From the NCBI GenBank assembly GCA_038225095.1, contig JBBREZ010000142.1, positions 1 to 14,150 on the forward strand: a stretch of DNA of 14,150 bases, written 5' to 3'. The translations under genes were made by a program, and so were the position numbers. This document shows, piece after piece, positions 6,075-13,449 of this stretch; the stretch's first letter is position 1; each line of letters begins with the position of its first letter. Under the pieces are notes generated by a model. It worked only from the letters and a program-made list of their open reading frames with translations, did no database searches and had not been told where the DNA came from. Source of the stretch: JAPLGZ01 sp038225095 (GTDB lineage: Bacteria > Chloroflexota > Anaerolineae > Caldilineales > Caldilineaceae).

Positions 6075-6818
6075 TTATTCGATCTCCTCGCGAATTTCTT
6101 CTATTCGATCTTCTAAACGCAATTGGCGCAAACGCTGGAACATCAGCGCACAGAAAAGCAAAGAAAACGCAACCGTAGCCACGATCAGCGTGTGGCCCAT
6201 GGTGGCGCCGACGCCAAAGCCGCCTTGTGCATCTGGATTGGCGCCATTGACGATCACAGGATGGATTGAGCGAAACCAGCGGGCGCTAAAATAGGTGAAG
6301 GGAACACTCAAAAAAGCGATTAAGGCATAAATGCTGCCAAAACGCGCGCGGGTTTGCCGATTGTCGATCCCGTTGCGAAAAAGCAGGTAGGCAATGTAGA
6401 TCAGCAGAGTAATTGTAATGCTCGTCAAGCGCGGATCCCAAGTCCAATAAGTATTCCAGGCCGGCTTGGCCCAGAGCGAACCGCTTAGCGTGGTCCCCAT
6501 CGCACAAATGGTGCCCACTTCGATGCTGGCCTGCGTTACGCGATCCCAATCCAAATGGCGCGTCACCAAGTAAGCGATGCTGCCAACGAGTGAAATGATA
6601 AACGCCAGGGAGGCGCCGACATTACAGCCGATATGGATGTAAAAGATCCGCTGCGCCGTCTGTTCGACACCCACCAGATTAGCCGCGTCCTTGGCGTAGA
6701 GCAATGACACCCACATCAAGGCTGCCATCGCCGCTACTGTGAGCAAATTCAACACCAACTGTGCTGTTTCCCAACCGCTTGTCCGTCCAAGTGGTCGTTG
6801 GGATAGCGTTGTGCTCAT
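6075..6818 (-). CDS. ccmC: Heme handling protein CcmC
   Basis: 247 residues with six predicted membrane helices, the usual CcmC size. CcmC presents heme to CcmE on the outer face of the membrane. The tryptophan-rich WWD segment is clear (WAKPAWNTYWTWDPRLTS, 116-133), as are the two flanking heme-ligand histidines: His62 in RIFYIHIG and His186 in WFRSIHPVIV. In CcmC of model bacteria the first site reads FYFHVP; here it is FYIHIGCN, a divergent but recognisable form. It starts 3 bp after the ccmB stop, so the two are translationally linked, and it is followed at once by the ccmD-like gene. The end is charged (RLEDRIEEIREEIE). The intact WWD and both histidines make a functional protein likely. 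Confidence 0.95.
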   Translation of the reverse strand: MSTTLSQRPLGRTSGWETAQLVLNLLTVAAMAALMWVSLLYAKDAANLVGVEQTAQRIFYIHIGCNVGASLAFIISLVGSIAYLVTRHLDWDRVTQASIEVGTICAMGTTLSGSLWAKPAWNTYWTWDPRLTSITITLLIYIAYLLFRNGIDNRQTRARFGSIYALIAFLSVPFTYFSARWFRSIHPVIVNGANPDAQGGFGVGATMGHTLIVATVAFSLLFCALMFQRLRQLRLEDRIEEIREEIE

Positions 6819-6821
6819 AAT

Positions 6822-7592
6822 TTATATCTCCTCCCAGATCAGGTCAAACACTAAAAAGGCGACGACGACAAAAATTAAGTCATAGGCGACCAAGATGCCT
6901 AGCCAGCGTTGGAGTTCGTTCAAACTGCGTCCATCTAAAACAATGCCAGTGATTTTTACACCAGCCATAAAGACTGGCAACATGACCGGCAAAAGCAGAA
7001 TGGGCAGCATGCTCTCACGCGCCCGCACACTGGCGCTCAAGGCGGCAAAAAGCGTGCCCACCGTGACGTAGCCGATCGTTCCTAGCAACAGGCTGACTAA
7101 AATCCAGGTGCGAAAGATATTTACATTGAAAATTATCAGCATCGCCGGCAAGGTGATGCACTCGGTCGCCAGCAGAAAGCACAGATTGGCCAGCAGCTTG
7201 CCAAAATAAATCGCGCTGCGATCCACGGGCACTAACAGCAACGCCGCCAGGCTGCCGCGATCGACTTCTGCGCCAAAACTACGATTGAGGCCAAGCACGC
7301 CGGTCAACAATATAACGGCCCACAGCACGCCGGGGACAACTGTCGCTGGATAGGGCACGCGCAGATCAAAGGCCATACCGAAGATCACGACTGTCAACAC
7401 GCTAAAAACCGTCATCGTGCTGAAAACTTCTTTGGCACGGATTTCGGCGCGCAGATCTTTATCGGCAATCGCCCATACTTTACGCAAATAGGCCGCCAAG
7501 CCGCCCCCGGTGCGCATCTGTACCGGACGACTCGCCAACCCTGGCGGCGTGACCAAAATATTGTTCTGATCAGTTTGCAATAAAACGCTCAT
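6822..7592 (-). CDS. ccmB: Heme ABC exporter permease CcmB
   Basis: 256 residues, about 30 longer than typical CcmB because of an N-terminal tail before VWAIADKDLRAEIRAKE (39-55), the cytoplasmic amphipathic stretch that starts the family. Further family signs are VPGVLWAVILLTGVLGLNRSF (86-106), with the short G-L-N-R-S-F turn, the DRGSLAALLLVPVDRSAIYFGKLLA region (111-135) and six hydrophobic segments. With CcmA it forms the ABC complex that drives release of heme-loaded CcmE from CcmC. An internal Met26 could be an alternative start, giving a more usual length; neither start has a strong ribosome site. It lies 33 bp after ccmA and 3 bp before ccmC. Confidence 0.93.
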   Translation of the reverse strand: MSVLLQTDQNNILVTPPGLASRPVQMRTGGGLAAYLRKVWAIADKDLRAEIRAKEVFSTMTVFSVLTVVIFGMAFDLRVPYPATVVPGVLWAVILLTGVLGLNRSFGAEVDRGSLAALLLVPVDRSAIYFGKLLANLCFLLATECITLPAMLIIFNVNIFRTWILVSLLLGTIGYVTVGTLFAALSASVRARESMLPILLLPVMLPVFMAGVKITGIVLDGRSLNELQRWLGILVAYDLIFVVVAFLVFDLIWEEI

Positions 7593-7625
7593 GTGTCCCG
7601 TAAATCCAATTTATTCACGTCACCT

Positions 7626-8336
7626 CTACGCATGGCTGGTCTCTGCATATAGTTGACGCAACGAAGACCCGTTCAAGGTGGCGGCGGCGGCTTGATAGGC
7701 TATTTTACCATCACGCAGTAAGCAAATTGAATCCGCCCATTCCAATGCCCGATCCAAATTATGGGTCGAAAGCAAAATGGCTCGATTGCTCGCCCCTAGT
7801 TGGCGGATCAGATCGTGCAGCATCTGCGAACTTGTTTGGTCTAGCCCGGTGTCCGGTTCATCGAGCAGCAACACGGGTGGGTCGTGCAAAATGGCCCGCG
7901 CAATCGCCAGCCGTTGGAGCATGCCCCGACTATAAGTACGCACCGCATCGCGCCGGCGTTGCCATAAATCGACGGCACGCAATACGGCTTCGATGCGCGG
8001 TTCGGGCGCTTGCATATCGTACATGTGGGCAAAAAAGACTAAATTCTCCCAACCGCTCAAATTGTCATATAACAAGGGTAAATGGCTGACCAGGCCAATA
8101 TAACGGCGTAACTCGGCGCCCACTTTGCCCAGTGAAATGCCCCCCAATGTGACGTCACCCCGATTGGGCTTGACCAGGCCTGCAACAATGCGCATTAAGG
8201 TTGTTTTACCCGCCCCATTCGGGCCCAGCAAAGCCATTACTTGACCTTCGGCCACGCATAAATCGATGCCCTTGAGCACATTTTTGCTGCCATAACGTTT
8301 ATATAAATTGCTTACCGCGATCAGTGGTTCTGCCAT
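7626..8336 (-). CDS. ccmA: Heme ABC exporter ATPase CcmA
   Basis: 236 residues from ATG 8336. A complete ABC ATPase: Walker A GPNGAGKT (38-45), signature YSRGMLQRLAIARA (135-148), Walker B VLLLDEP (155-161), D-loop TGLD and the switch histidine in LLSTHNLD (His192). The usual Q-loop glutamine is replaced in IGLVSHLPLLYDNLSGWENL, similar to the GHQ.GLK..LT..ENL region of CcmA proteins. ABC ATPases resemble each other, but the ccmB and ccmC genes directly downstream settle the identity. A TTG at 8363 would add nine residues; neither start has a good Shine-Dalgarno sequence, and the ATG gives the family's normal N-terminus. Upstream lies a hairpin array separating it from the cytochrome gene. 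Confidence 0.94.
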   Translation of the reverse strand: MAEPLIAVSNLYKRYGSKNVLKGIDLCVAEGQVMALLGPNGAGKTTLMRIVAGLVKPNRGDVTLGGISLGKVGAELRRYIGLVSHLPLLYDNLSGWENLVFFAHMYDMQAPEPRIEAVLRAVDLWQRRRDAVRTYSRGMLQRLAIARAILHDPPVLLLDEPDTGLDQTSSQMLHDLIRQLGASNRAILLSTHNLDRALEWADSICLLRDGKIAYQAAAATLNGSSLRQLYAETSHA

Positions 8337-8391
8337 AGCAGTTAAGTTAGATGGCGCAATCAAGTTAAATGGTAATGCTTCGAGTTTACTC

Positions 8392-8570
8392 CACCGGTTA
8401 AAACCCGGTGTCTGATCGGCAAAATCCTGTTAAAACAGGCTATCATGCCGTCTGCTTTCGTGGCAGGCAGTGCGTTTTAACGCACTTTTTGGATTAGCCG
8501 GTGAATTCATTCACCGGAAGCCTGCCGCAAGGTCACTCATTCGTAAGGGTCAGGCATGCCTGACCCTTAC
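8392..8570. repeat. Six-hairpin palindromic array between cytochrome c gene and ccmA
   Basis: Successive perfect stems: CACCGG/CCGGTG (8392-8410); CCTGTT/AACAGG (8426-8439); AGTGCGTT/AACGCACT (8469-8486), followed on the + strand by T5; CCGGTGAAT/ATTCACCGG (8498-8517); an outer pair GGCAGGC (8462-8468) with GCCTGCC (8520-8526) enclosing the previous two; and a perfect 28-bp palindrome at 8543-8570 that includes the cytochrome stop codon. Three of the stems centre on TTAAAA or TTTTAA. It may act as an mRNA processing or stability boundary, or be a mosaic of repeat-family units. Confidence 0.75.
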
Positions 8571-10453
8571 TTCTCATCGATCGCTGCTTCACGCGCGATT
8601 TCCAACAAATTGCTCTTCAACCGGGCCCGTTCCTGCGACCAAACCGGCGTTTCAATCTCGCCGTTGGCATGTTGATCGTCCCATTGGGCGATGCGTTGAA
8701 TCAACGTTGTTTTTGCTTGTTGCAAGGTCGCGGCGCGCGTCATCGTCTTTTGGCGGCGTAAAGGCAAAATCATCACCCCAGCTAATGCCACCAACAGGAC
8801 CCCACCGACGGCGATAGGCACCGCTGGTTTGAGGGGCGGCGTTGCGGCCAATGGCATGGCAATCGTTGCGCTCGCACCAGCCGCCGGCGCCGCCGCTGCC
8901 ACTCGCGGATCTGTGCCACCAAGTGGGATCAGCCCCCGAAGATTAATCTTAATCGTCTGCGTTGGCAGATTATCACCGCTCCAGAAACGATAGGTTGTTC
9001 CTTGCACAGTCTGGGTCTTGTTCGCTTTCAGGCCGGTAACATCCGTTTGCAAATTGGGTAAATCGGGGATTAACACATTTAATTGCCCAACTGGGTAAAG
9101 TAATTGCTGTTCAATTTGGGTGGTATCGTTCGCAAATGGCAACCGGTATTGTAGAACAATCTGGCGCACTTCTTCACCTGGCTGCAGCGGCGCTGTATCA
9201 TAAATTCGATTGCCCACTTGTTTGTAACGCTCACCCAGTACACCATCCTGAAATTGGATGTCGGTCGCTTTATCGGGAATTTGCAGCGCGATGGCGGCTG
9301 GCGTATTCAATCCGTTCACCGGTTTACCCAGAAAGGTGCGATCAAGCTGATTGCTAAAATTGATAATTTGGCCCACCACGAGCACGCCAGGCTCCTGGTC
9401 GATGATCCAGTTGGAACGGCTAATATGTACGCCGCTGCCGTCACTGGTCGTTTCAAAGACCGGCAGTTCGATGTTTAAGGTGGGCGTCACCGGCGTCAGA
9501 GTATAGATATTGCTATTGTAGTGAACTTTAGCATAATCGGTTTCGGCTACGTAAGCGATCCCTTCGTCAGTTGACAATGCTTTAAAGGCGAAACTTCCCT
9601 TCGCATCCGTAGTCATGGTAAATGTCTTGATCGGGGCAAAATTCGCATAGGCTGTCAGCGTTATTGGCAGCGTTGCGACTGTGCCACCGCCAGGCGTGCC
9701 TTGGTGTACTTGGCCTTGCAAGCGACCCTTACCGGCGCGATAAGCAGATTCCCACGGCGGTGTATAACTAAAGGTGCGCAGATAATCGAGTACGCTGCGC
9801 CGTTGGTCCGCGCTCCAATGCTGACCGATGGCCGAATGGGCCTTTTTCCAATTGTCGGATAATTCGGCTTGTGTCTGCACGATCATCCGCGCACTGTCGG
9901 TAAAATTGGGCAATTTGCCTTTGGCTGCGGGGCCATCGCCTTTGCCGCCTACGCCATGACATTGCGTACAGTTCTGGGCGTAGAGTTGGGCGCCGCTTTG
10001 CACCTTGGCTTGATCGGTATGCAAACTCCACGCATAATAGAGCGTCTGCCAGATTTGCGAATCGCTTAGGCGGCCACCCCAGGGCGGCATTAATTTTTGG
10101 ATACGCCCAAACTTGATGATGTGAAAATACTCAGCCGGGCTGTGGGTCCAGACGGTCGCTGGGTTGGAGAAATGCGGGGGCGGCGCTGGCAAGCCACCAA
10201 CGCTTGGCCCATCGCTGTTGCCCTTTTCCCCATGACAAGGCGCACAATTTTGGATATAGCTGGCCTGGCCCAAACTGGCAATCGGTGTCTGCGCCGGTGT
10301 AGGAATTTCCGCTGGCACAAACGGCGGCGGTGTGGGCGGTTGCTGCGCCTGCACGCCTGGCGAATCTAACATCACCAGCGCGGTCAGGCCAACCAATGCC
10401 ACACAGGTTATGAGGACGACAGTGAATAAACGGTGCAAACGGTAACTTCTCAT
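8567..10453 (-). CDS. Membrane-anchored diheme cytochrome c with carboxypeptidase-regulatory-like domain
   Basis: 628 residues. An N-terminal signal sequence (about 1-36, ending VQA) leads to two class-I cytochrome c domains. The first has CAPCH (70-74) with the methionine ligand in KLMPPWGGRLSD (Met122). The second has CTQCH (162-166) but no MPP motif; the matching region reads NWKKAHSAIGQHWSADQRRS before LDYLRTF. A beta-rich regulatory-like domain (about 243-315) and a further extracytoplasmic region (320-510) follow, then an Ala/Pro linker, a membrane helix (544-565) and a cytoplasmic helical hairpin (566-628, ...IAQWDDQHANGEIE...QERARLKSNLLEIARE). That tail resembles the short helical segment of CcmI/CcmH-like proteins. 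It is likely an electron carrier or heme-maturation partner on the outer membrane face. It sits between ccmE and ccmA. No good ribosome site precedes the ATG, and a terminator hairpin ends 24 bases before it. Confidence 0.88.
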   Translation of the reverse strand: MRSYRLHRLFTVVLITCVALVGLTALVMLDSPGVQAQQPPTPPPFVPAEIPTPAQTPIASLGQASYIQNCAPCHGEKGNSDGPSVGGLPAPPPHFSNPATVWTHSPAEYFHIIKFGRIQKLMPPWGGRLSDSQIWQTLYYAWSLHTDQAKVQSGAQLYAQNCTQCHGVGGKGDGPAAKGKLPNFTDSARMIVQTQAELSDNWKKAHSAIGQHWSADQRRSVLDYLRTFSYTPPWESAYRAGKGRLQGQVHQGTPGGGTVATLPITLTAYANFAPIKTFTMTTDAKGSFAFKALSTDEGIAYVAETDYAKVHYNSNIYTLTPVTPTLNIELPVFETTSDGSGVHISRSNWIIDQEPGVLVVGQIINFSNQLDRTFLGKPVNGLNTPAAIALQIPDKATDIQFQDGVLGERYKQVGNRIYDTAPLQPGEEVRQIVLQYRLPFANDTTQIEQQLLYPVGQLNVLIPDLPNLQTDVTGLKANKTQTVQGTTYRFWSGDNLPTQTIKINLRGLIPLGGTDPRVAAAAPAAGASATIAMPLAATPPLKPAVPIAVGGVLLVALAGVMILPLRRQKTMTRAATLQQAKTTLIQRIAQWDDQHANGEIETPVWSQERARLKSNLLEIAREAAIDEK

Positions 10454-10477
10454 GAGCGATAACAGGCTTTACTCGAT

Positions 10478-10511
10478 AAAAAACCGGTCACCTGTCGTTC
10501 AGATGACCGGT
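10478..10511 (-). terminator. Rho-independent terminator/attenuator just before the cytochrome c start
   Basis: On the minus strand ACCGGTCA (10504-10511) pairs with TGACCGGT (10483-10490) around a 13-base loop, and T5 follows directly. It lies after ccmE but only 24 bases before the cytochrome ATG at 10453. It could end the ccmE transcript or act as a leader attenuator for the cytochrome gene. Confidence 0.75.
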
Positions 10512-10600
10512 CTGGCAGAGGCGAAGACTTTGATAAATCTAAAGAAGCGGTCTGAAAAGTACAACAGGCAATGAATGAATTCACGGCCTGCTACACAAAA

Positions 10601-10722
10601 CGCGCCCAATGGCGGGTGCCCATTTGGGCGCGAAACCCGTTGAATCCAGGTGTGAACCCGTTTCGGGAGCCCATTTTGGGGCGCGGTTTTCTATACCAGA
10701 CCCCGAATCGGGTACCCTCTGG
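10601..10722. repeat. GCCCATTTGGGCGCG repeats downstream of ccmE
   Basis: CGCGCCCAA (10601-10609) is inverted as TTGGGCGCG (10624-10632). GGGTGCCCATTTGGGCGCG (10614-10632) recurs imperfectly as a direct repeat at 10665-10685. CCAGA (10696-10700) pairs with TCTGG (10718-10722) around CCCGAATCGGG. With the terminator at 10478-10511 these account for most of the gene-free stretch 10454-10780; nothing else was recognised there. Confidence 0.6.
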
Positions 10723-10780
10723 GTGCGGCGGACTCTCTAAAGCTGAATGAACCCAGCGCCGTAAGCGGCTACCGCACAAT

Positions 10781-11272
10781 TTACTTTTGCGCCTTGACAA
10801 AAACCTCGGACGGTTCTTCTTCGTAGCGGCTAGGACATTTGAGCAATAACGTTTCGGCTTGGAACGCGCCACTGGGCAATAATTCGCCTTCCACAATCGC
10901 CGAGGCTGCGCGCTGGAAATTATCGGGGCGTGGGCCGTAGAAGACCACCGGCAAGATGCCCCCTTGTTCGTCTTGAATTGAGAACTTGAGGGTCGGCGGA
11001 TTGACTTCCGGTTTCCACTTTTCGGTGCCAGCGACCACGTTGCCATTGACGCGCACCCGTTGGCCTTGGAGGGTGGCGGCCTGGCTTTTTAATTCATTTA
11101 CCTTCATGTAATAAGCGCCATTGGCGCGCGTGGCCTGGACAATTTGTATGCCCAGAAAGGCAACAAAAGTCAGCAAAAGCAGGCCACCGGCGATAAATTT
11201 GACGTTATAACTTCGCTCCGTGCGTGCACCTAAGTGCGCGGGGATGGTTGATGCGTGTAATTCTTGTGCCAT
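10781..11272 (-). CDS. ccmE: Cytochrome c maturation heme chaperone CcmE, CXXXY type
   Basis: 163 residues from ATG 11272. CcmE takes heme from CcmC on the outer face of the membrane and passes it to the ligation machinery. The plan fits: a short cytoplasmic N-terminus, one anchor helix (about 26-45), then the OB-fold domain with VNELKSQAATLQGQRVRVNG (58-77), ILPVVFYGPRPDNFQRAASAIVEG (106-129) and GAFQAETLLLKCPSRYEEE (135-153). In classic CcmE the heme binds a histidine in HXXXY; here the site is Cys146-Pro-Ser-Arg-Tyr150. The CXXXY form is known from archaea and sulfate reducers with the System I* variant. A TTG at 11296 would add eight residues, but AGAGGA about 11 bases before the ATG favours 11272. 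It follows the DUF2007 gene by 48 bp. Confidence 0.93.
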   Translation of the reverse strand: MAQELHASTIPAHLGARTERSYNVKFIAGGLLLLTFVAFLGIQIVQATRANGAYYMKVNELKSQAATLQGQRVRVNGNVVAGTEKWKPEVNPPTLKFSIQDEQGGILPVVFYGPRPDNFQRAASAIVEGELLPSGAFQAETLLLKCPSRYEEEPSEVFVKAQK

Positions 11273-11320
11273 AAGGATTATTTCCTCTTGCTCCAATCCA
11301 ATACTCTGCTATCCACTCGA

Positions 11321-11707
11321 TCAAACTGCCGGTTGTTCACTGCCCGTATTTTCATTGTCGGCAGGTTCGCTATCGTCCCACTCAATCTTTTCGTTGAGGA
11401 GTTCGAGGGCTTTTTCTGCCAACGGTGCGGGCACTAACACATCCATGGCCGCCAGCGAACCAGTCGTCAAGCCGTAGATGGCGCTTAATGCTTCGCCGCG
11501 GACAAAGGCTGGAATGCCTTCGCTTTCTAAGCGGCCCTTGACAATTTGCGCCTCCATCGGGTTGGCCGCTTGCCATACAACGACTGGCTCAAGGTCCAGG
11601 TCGCCCCCTGTGGTGCTTGTGGCTCGGGTTGCCGGTGGATCTGTTGCATTGTTCGCACCAAGTTCTTTGCCAAACCAGCCTGGCAGTTTATCAGGATATG
11701 CCGTCAT
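11321..11707 (-). CDS. DUF2007 domain protein
   Basis: 128 residues. The central part (about 41-106), VVVWQAANPMEAQIVKGRLE then SEGIPAFVRGEALSAIYGL and MDVLVPAPLAEKALELL, is a DUF2007 domain. This small alpha/beta fold with a ferredoxin-like layout is named 'putative signal transducing protein'; its ligand is not known. The N-terminal 40 residues are polar and low in structure, and the tail is acidic (EWDDSEPADNENTGSEQPAV). There is no signal peptide or membrane helix, so it is cytoplasmic. It is the first gene of the run leading into ccmE (48-bp gap) and has promoter-like sequences upstream. Whether it regulates cytochrome maturation is unknown. The ribosome site is weak (AGAG 11 bases before the ATG). 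Confidence 0.85.
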   Translation of the reverse strand: MTAYPDKLPGWFGKELGANNATDPPATRATSTTGGDLDLEPVVVWQAANPMEAQIVKGRLESEGIPAFVRGEALSAIYGLTTGSLAAMDVLVPAPLAEKALELLNEKIEWDDSEPADNENTGSEQPAV

Positions 11708-11743
11708 TGATAGTTGTGCTCTGTGACAAATGAACGTACTGAC

Positions 11744-11771
11744 ATTGTACCAGTAATTGTAGTTGTGGAAA
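11744..11771 (-). promoter_or_regulatory. Candidate promoter of the DUF2007-ccmE run
   Basis: On the minus strand TTTCCA (11766-11771) and TACAAT (11744-11749) are separated by 16 bp, about 37 bases before the ATG at 11707. A second perfect TATAAT lies at 11793-11798 without a convincing -35. The gap to the preceding DUF952 gene (119 bp) suits a transcription start. Confidence 0.45.
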
Positions 11772-11825
11772 ACTTACTAAAGTTATGCTTCCATTATAGC
11801 GAATGTTGGCTGTCGGCTCTGTAAC

Positions 11826-12176
11826 TCAGTGTTCAGTTATCGCTAATTCTTTCGGCAACAAGAATTTACCCACTGCGTCGCGCGGAAATTCAATCACATG
11901 GGTTACTGCATCGCGATTTAATAAGCCATAAATGTGGGGAAACGTGTGCTGATCGGCTTGTTCCCACTTGATCATTGCTTGCACCAGCGTTGGCTCAATC
12001 CAAAGAATGACAAAATCGTCCGCTTGTTGCCAATAGAATTGATTCGCAACCCACACTAGCCGCGCAGGTTCAGCCGTACAATGGATGAAACCTTCGCTGG
12101 CCAGTGTCTCACCTTCGTAGAATGGATTGTCCGCTTGCCGCGCCCAGACTGCAGCCGGCAACATATGATAAATCAT
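11826..12176 (-). CDS. DUF952 family protein
   Basis: 116 residues, the family's full length. It begins MIYHMLPAAVW and carries the DUF952 hallmarks EGETLASEGFIHCTAEPAR (21-39), VANQFYWQ (43-50), VILWIEP (56-62), IKWEQAD (69-75) and TFPHIYGLLNRDAV (78-91). The fold resembles ADP-ribosyltransferase-like proteins, and conserved histidines (His4, His32, His81) line the likely pocket, but no reaction has been shown for the family. Cytoplasmic, no signal sequence. The start is 14 bp after the stop of the lipoprotein gene and has AGGGAT just upstream, so the two are co-transcribed; no shared role is evident. Confidence 0.88.
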   Translation of the reverse strand: MIYHMLPAAVWARQADNPFYEGETLASEGFIHCTAEPARLVWVANQFYWQQADDFVILWIEPTLVQAMIKWEQADQHTFPHIYGLLNRDAVTHVIEFPRDAVGKFLLPKELAITEH

Positions 12177-12190
12177 GCCTATCCCTGTCG

Positions 12191-13426
12191 CTACTTGACG
12201 GTTACGGTGATCTCATCCCGATATTGGGCGCCATCCAACGCGATATGAGCGCCGTTGGCAAATTGCAAACGCAATATATGTTTGCCCGGTTTTAGTTCCA
12301 ATGTCGTGCTCGTCTGACCTTTGCCATAGTGCAGATGTGTGGCATCTTTGGTGATTACTTCACCGGCTGGCACAAAAGCTTGGTCAACCAAAATGTGAAA
12401 GTGACCCGCATTAGCCTGGGGCGCACCAGCCGGTTCTACGCGCAGACCGGTGGCGGCCATCGCCACGGCAAATTTTTCTGGCACGGTGGCCCCATCGGTG
12501 GGGGTGACAAAATGGACAGCCTGCGCCGGCGCTCCTGCTTTAGCCGTCACCGTGATCGTGTCGCGGTATTCAGGGCCATCCAACGCGATGTGCGCGCCAT
12601 TGGCGAATTGCAGGTGTAGCACATGGATGCCTGGGGTCAAGGTAATAGTTGTCGTTAACTGGGCTTTGCCAAAGTGCAAATGCGTTGCATCGTTCGGAAT
12701 CACGTCACCGGCGGGTATGAAGTTCGTGTCCAACAAAATGTGGAAATGACCGGTGCCTGCCTCGATCTTGCCCGCCGGCGCTACTTTCAAACCTTCCGCC
12801 CCCATAATGACGGTCGTCGTGAGGGGAACGGTCGCGCCATTGGTTGGTTGGCGAAAGAAGACGTGGGGTGTACCTGTCACCGTCGCTGTCGTCGTAACCG
12901 CGGTGGTTGTCGTCGGCGTGCCGGTTTTGGTCAGGGATGCGGCCGCCGTTACGACGGGTGTCGTTGAAATCGGGGCCGTCTGGGTTAAGGTTGTCGTCGC
13001 CGTGACCGTTGCGGTCGTTGAAATGGAAGCAGTTCCCGTCGCGGGCGTCGTTGTTGTGACCGAAGTTGCCGCTGTGACTGGCGTAGCAACGGTTGTCGCG
13101 ACGCTGGTTGTAACACTAGTCGTTTTGGTAACAGTCGTATTGGTGGTTGTCACGCCAACGGTGCCACTTTGCACAGTGGTTGCGGCGGCGGATGCTGGCG
13201 TGTTGGTTGGTTCGGGTGCGGTGGTGGCCGTAGCCTCTGGCGTCGGCGGCGCTGCAACTGCCAACGTTGGGATTTCGGTGGGCAACCCCGCTGCTGGTTC
13301 CCTGGATCGTCCACAGGCGGCTAATGTGACCACCAGTAAACCCAGGCTCACAAGCAGGATGAACTGGCGTGACCCTGATTTTCTGGCGCTTGCTAAACAA
13401 GGGGGGAGAAATTGTGTTGGTTGCAT
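12191..13426 (-). CDS. Lipoprotein with Thr-rich linker and two tandem DUF4399 domains
   Basis: 411 residues. A type II signal peptide (hydrophobic FILLVSLGLLVVTLAAC) ends in the lipobox LAAC, lipidated at Cys38, so the protein is anchored to the outer face of the membrane. A linker of about 135 residues (50-186) is mostly Thr, Val, Ala and Pro and may be glycosylated. Two DUF4399 domains follow (about 188-295 and 303-411). Each has a GHFHIL..D motif, a DATHLH(F/Y)GK motif and LQFANGAHIALDG..YRD. The copies are alike in DNA as well, with a 345-bp period. DUF4399 is of unknown function; its conserved histidines could bind a metal, which is inference. The ATG at 13426 has AAGGA 8 bases upstream. 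It lies 23 bp after the MBL-fold gene and 14 bp before the DUF952 gene. Confidence 0.9.
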   Translation of the reverse strand: MQPTQFLPPCLASARKSGSRQFILLVSLGLLVVTLAACGRSREPAAGLPTEIPTLAVAAPPTPEATATTAPEPTNTPASAAATTVQSGTVGVTTTNTTVTKTTSVTTSVATTVATPVTAATSVTTTTPATGTASISTTATVTATTTLTQTAPISTTPVVTAAASLTKTGTPTTTTAVTTTATVTGTPHVFFRQPTNGATVPLTTTVIMGAEGLKVAPAGKIEAGTGHFHILLDTNFIPAGDVIPNDATHLHFGKAQLTTTITLTPGIHVLHLQFANGAHIALDGPEYRDTITVTAKAGAPAQAVHFVTPTDGATVPEKFAVAMAATGLRVEPAGAPQANAGHFHILVDQAFVPAGEVITKDATHLHYGKGQTSTTLELKPGKHILRLQFANGAHIALDGAQYRDEITVTVK

Positions 13427-13449
13427 AATTGTTTCCTTCGGATGATTCG

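Noticed and set aside
8469..8490. Stem plus T5 on the + strand as a terminator
   Set aside because: No + strand gene runs into it; the flanking genes are both on the minus strand, where no T-run follows, so it is kept as part of the hairpin array.
10591..11046. 151-codon minus-strand frame overlapping the ccmE end
   Set aside because: It is in another frame of ccmE and runs through palindromic repeats, with no family match.
12850..13170. Possible tandem DNA repeat or CRISPR-like array
   Set aside because: There is no regular repeat-spacer spacing; it is low-complexity coding sequence for Thr/Val/Ala.
12753..13445. 230-codon Val/Ala-rich + strand frame
   Set aside because: It is the complement of the Thr-rich linker of the lipoprotein; the repetitive GTC/GTT pattern keeps the opposite strand open by chance.
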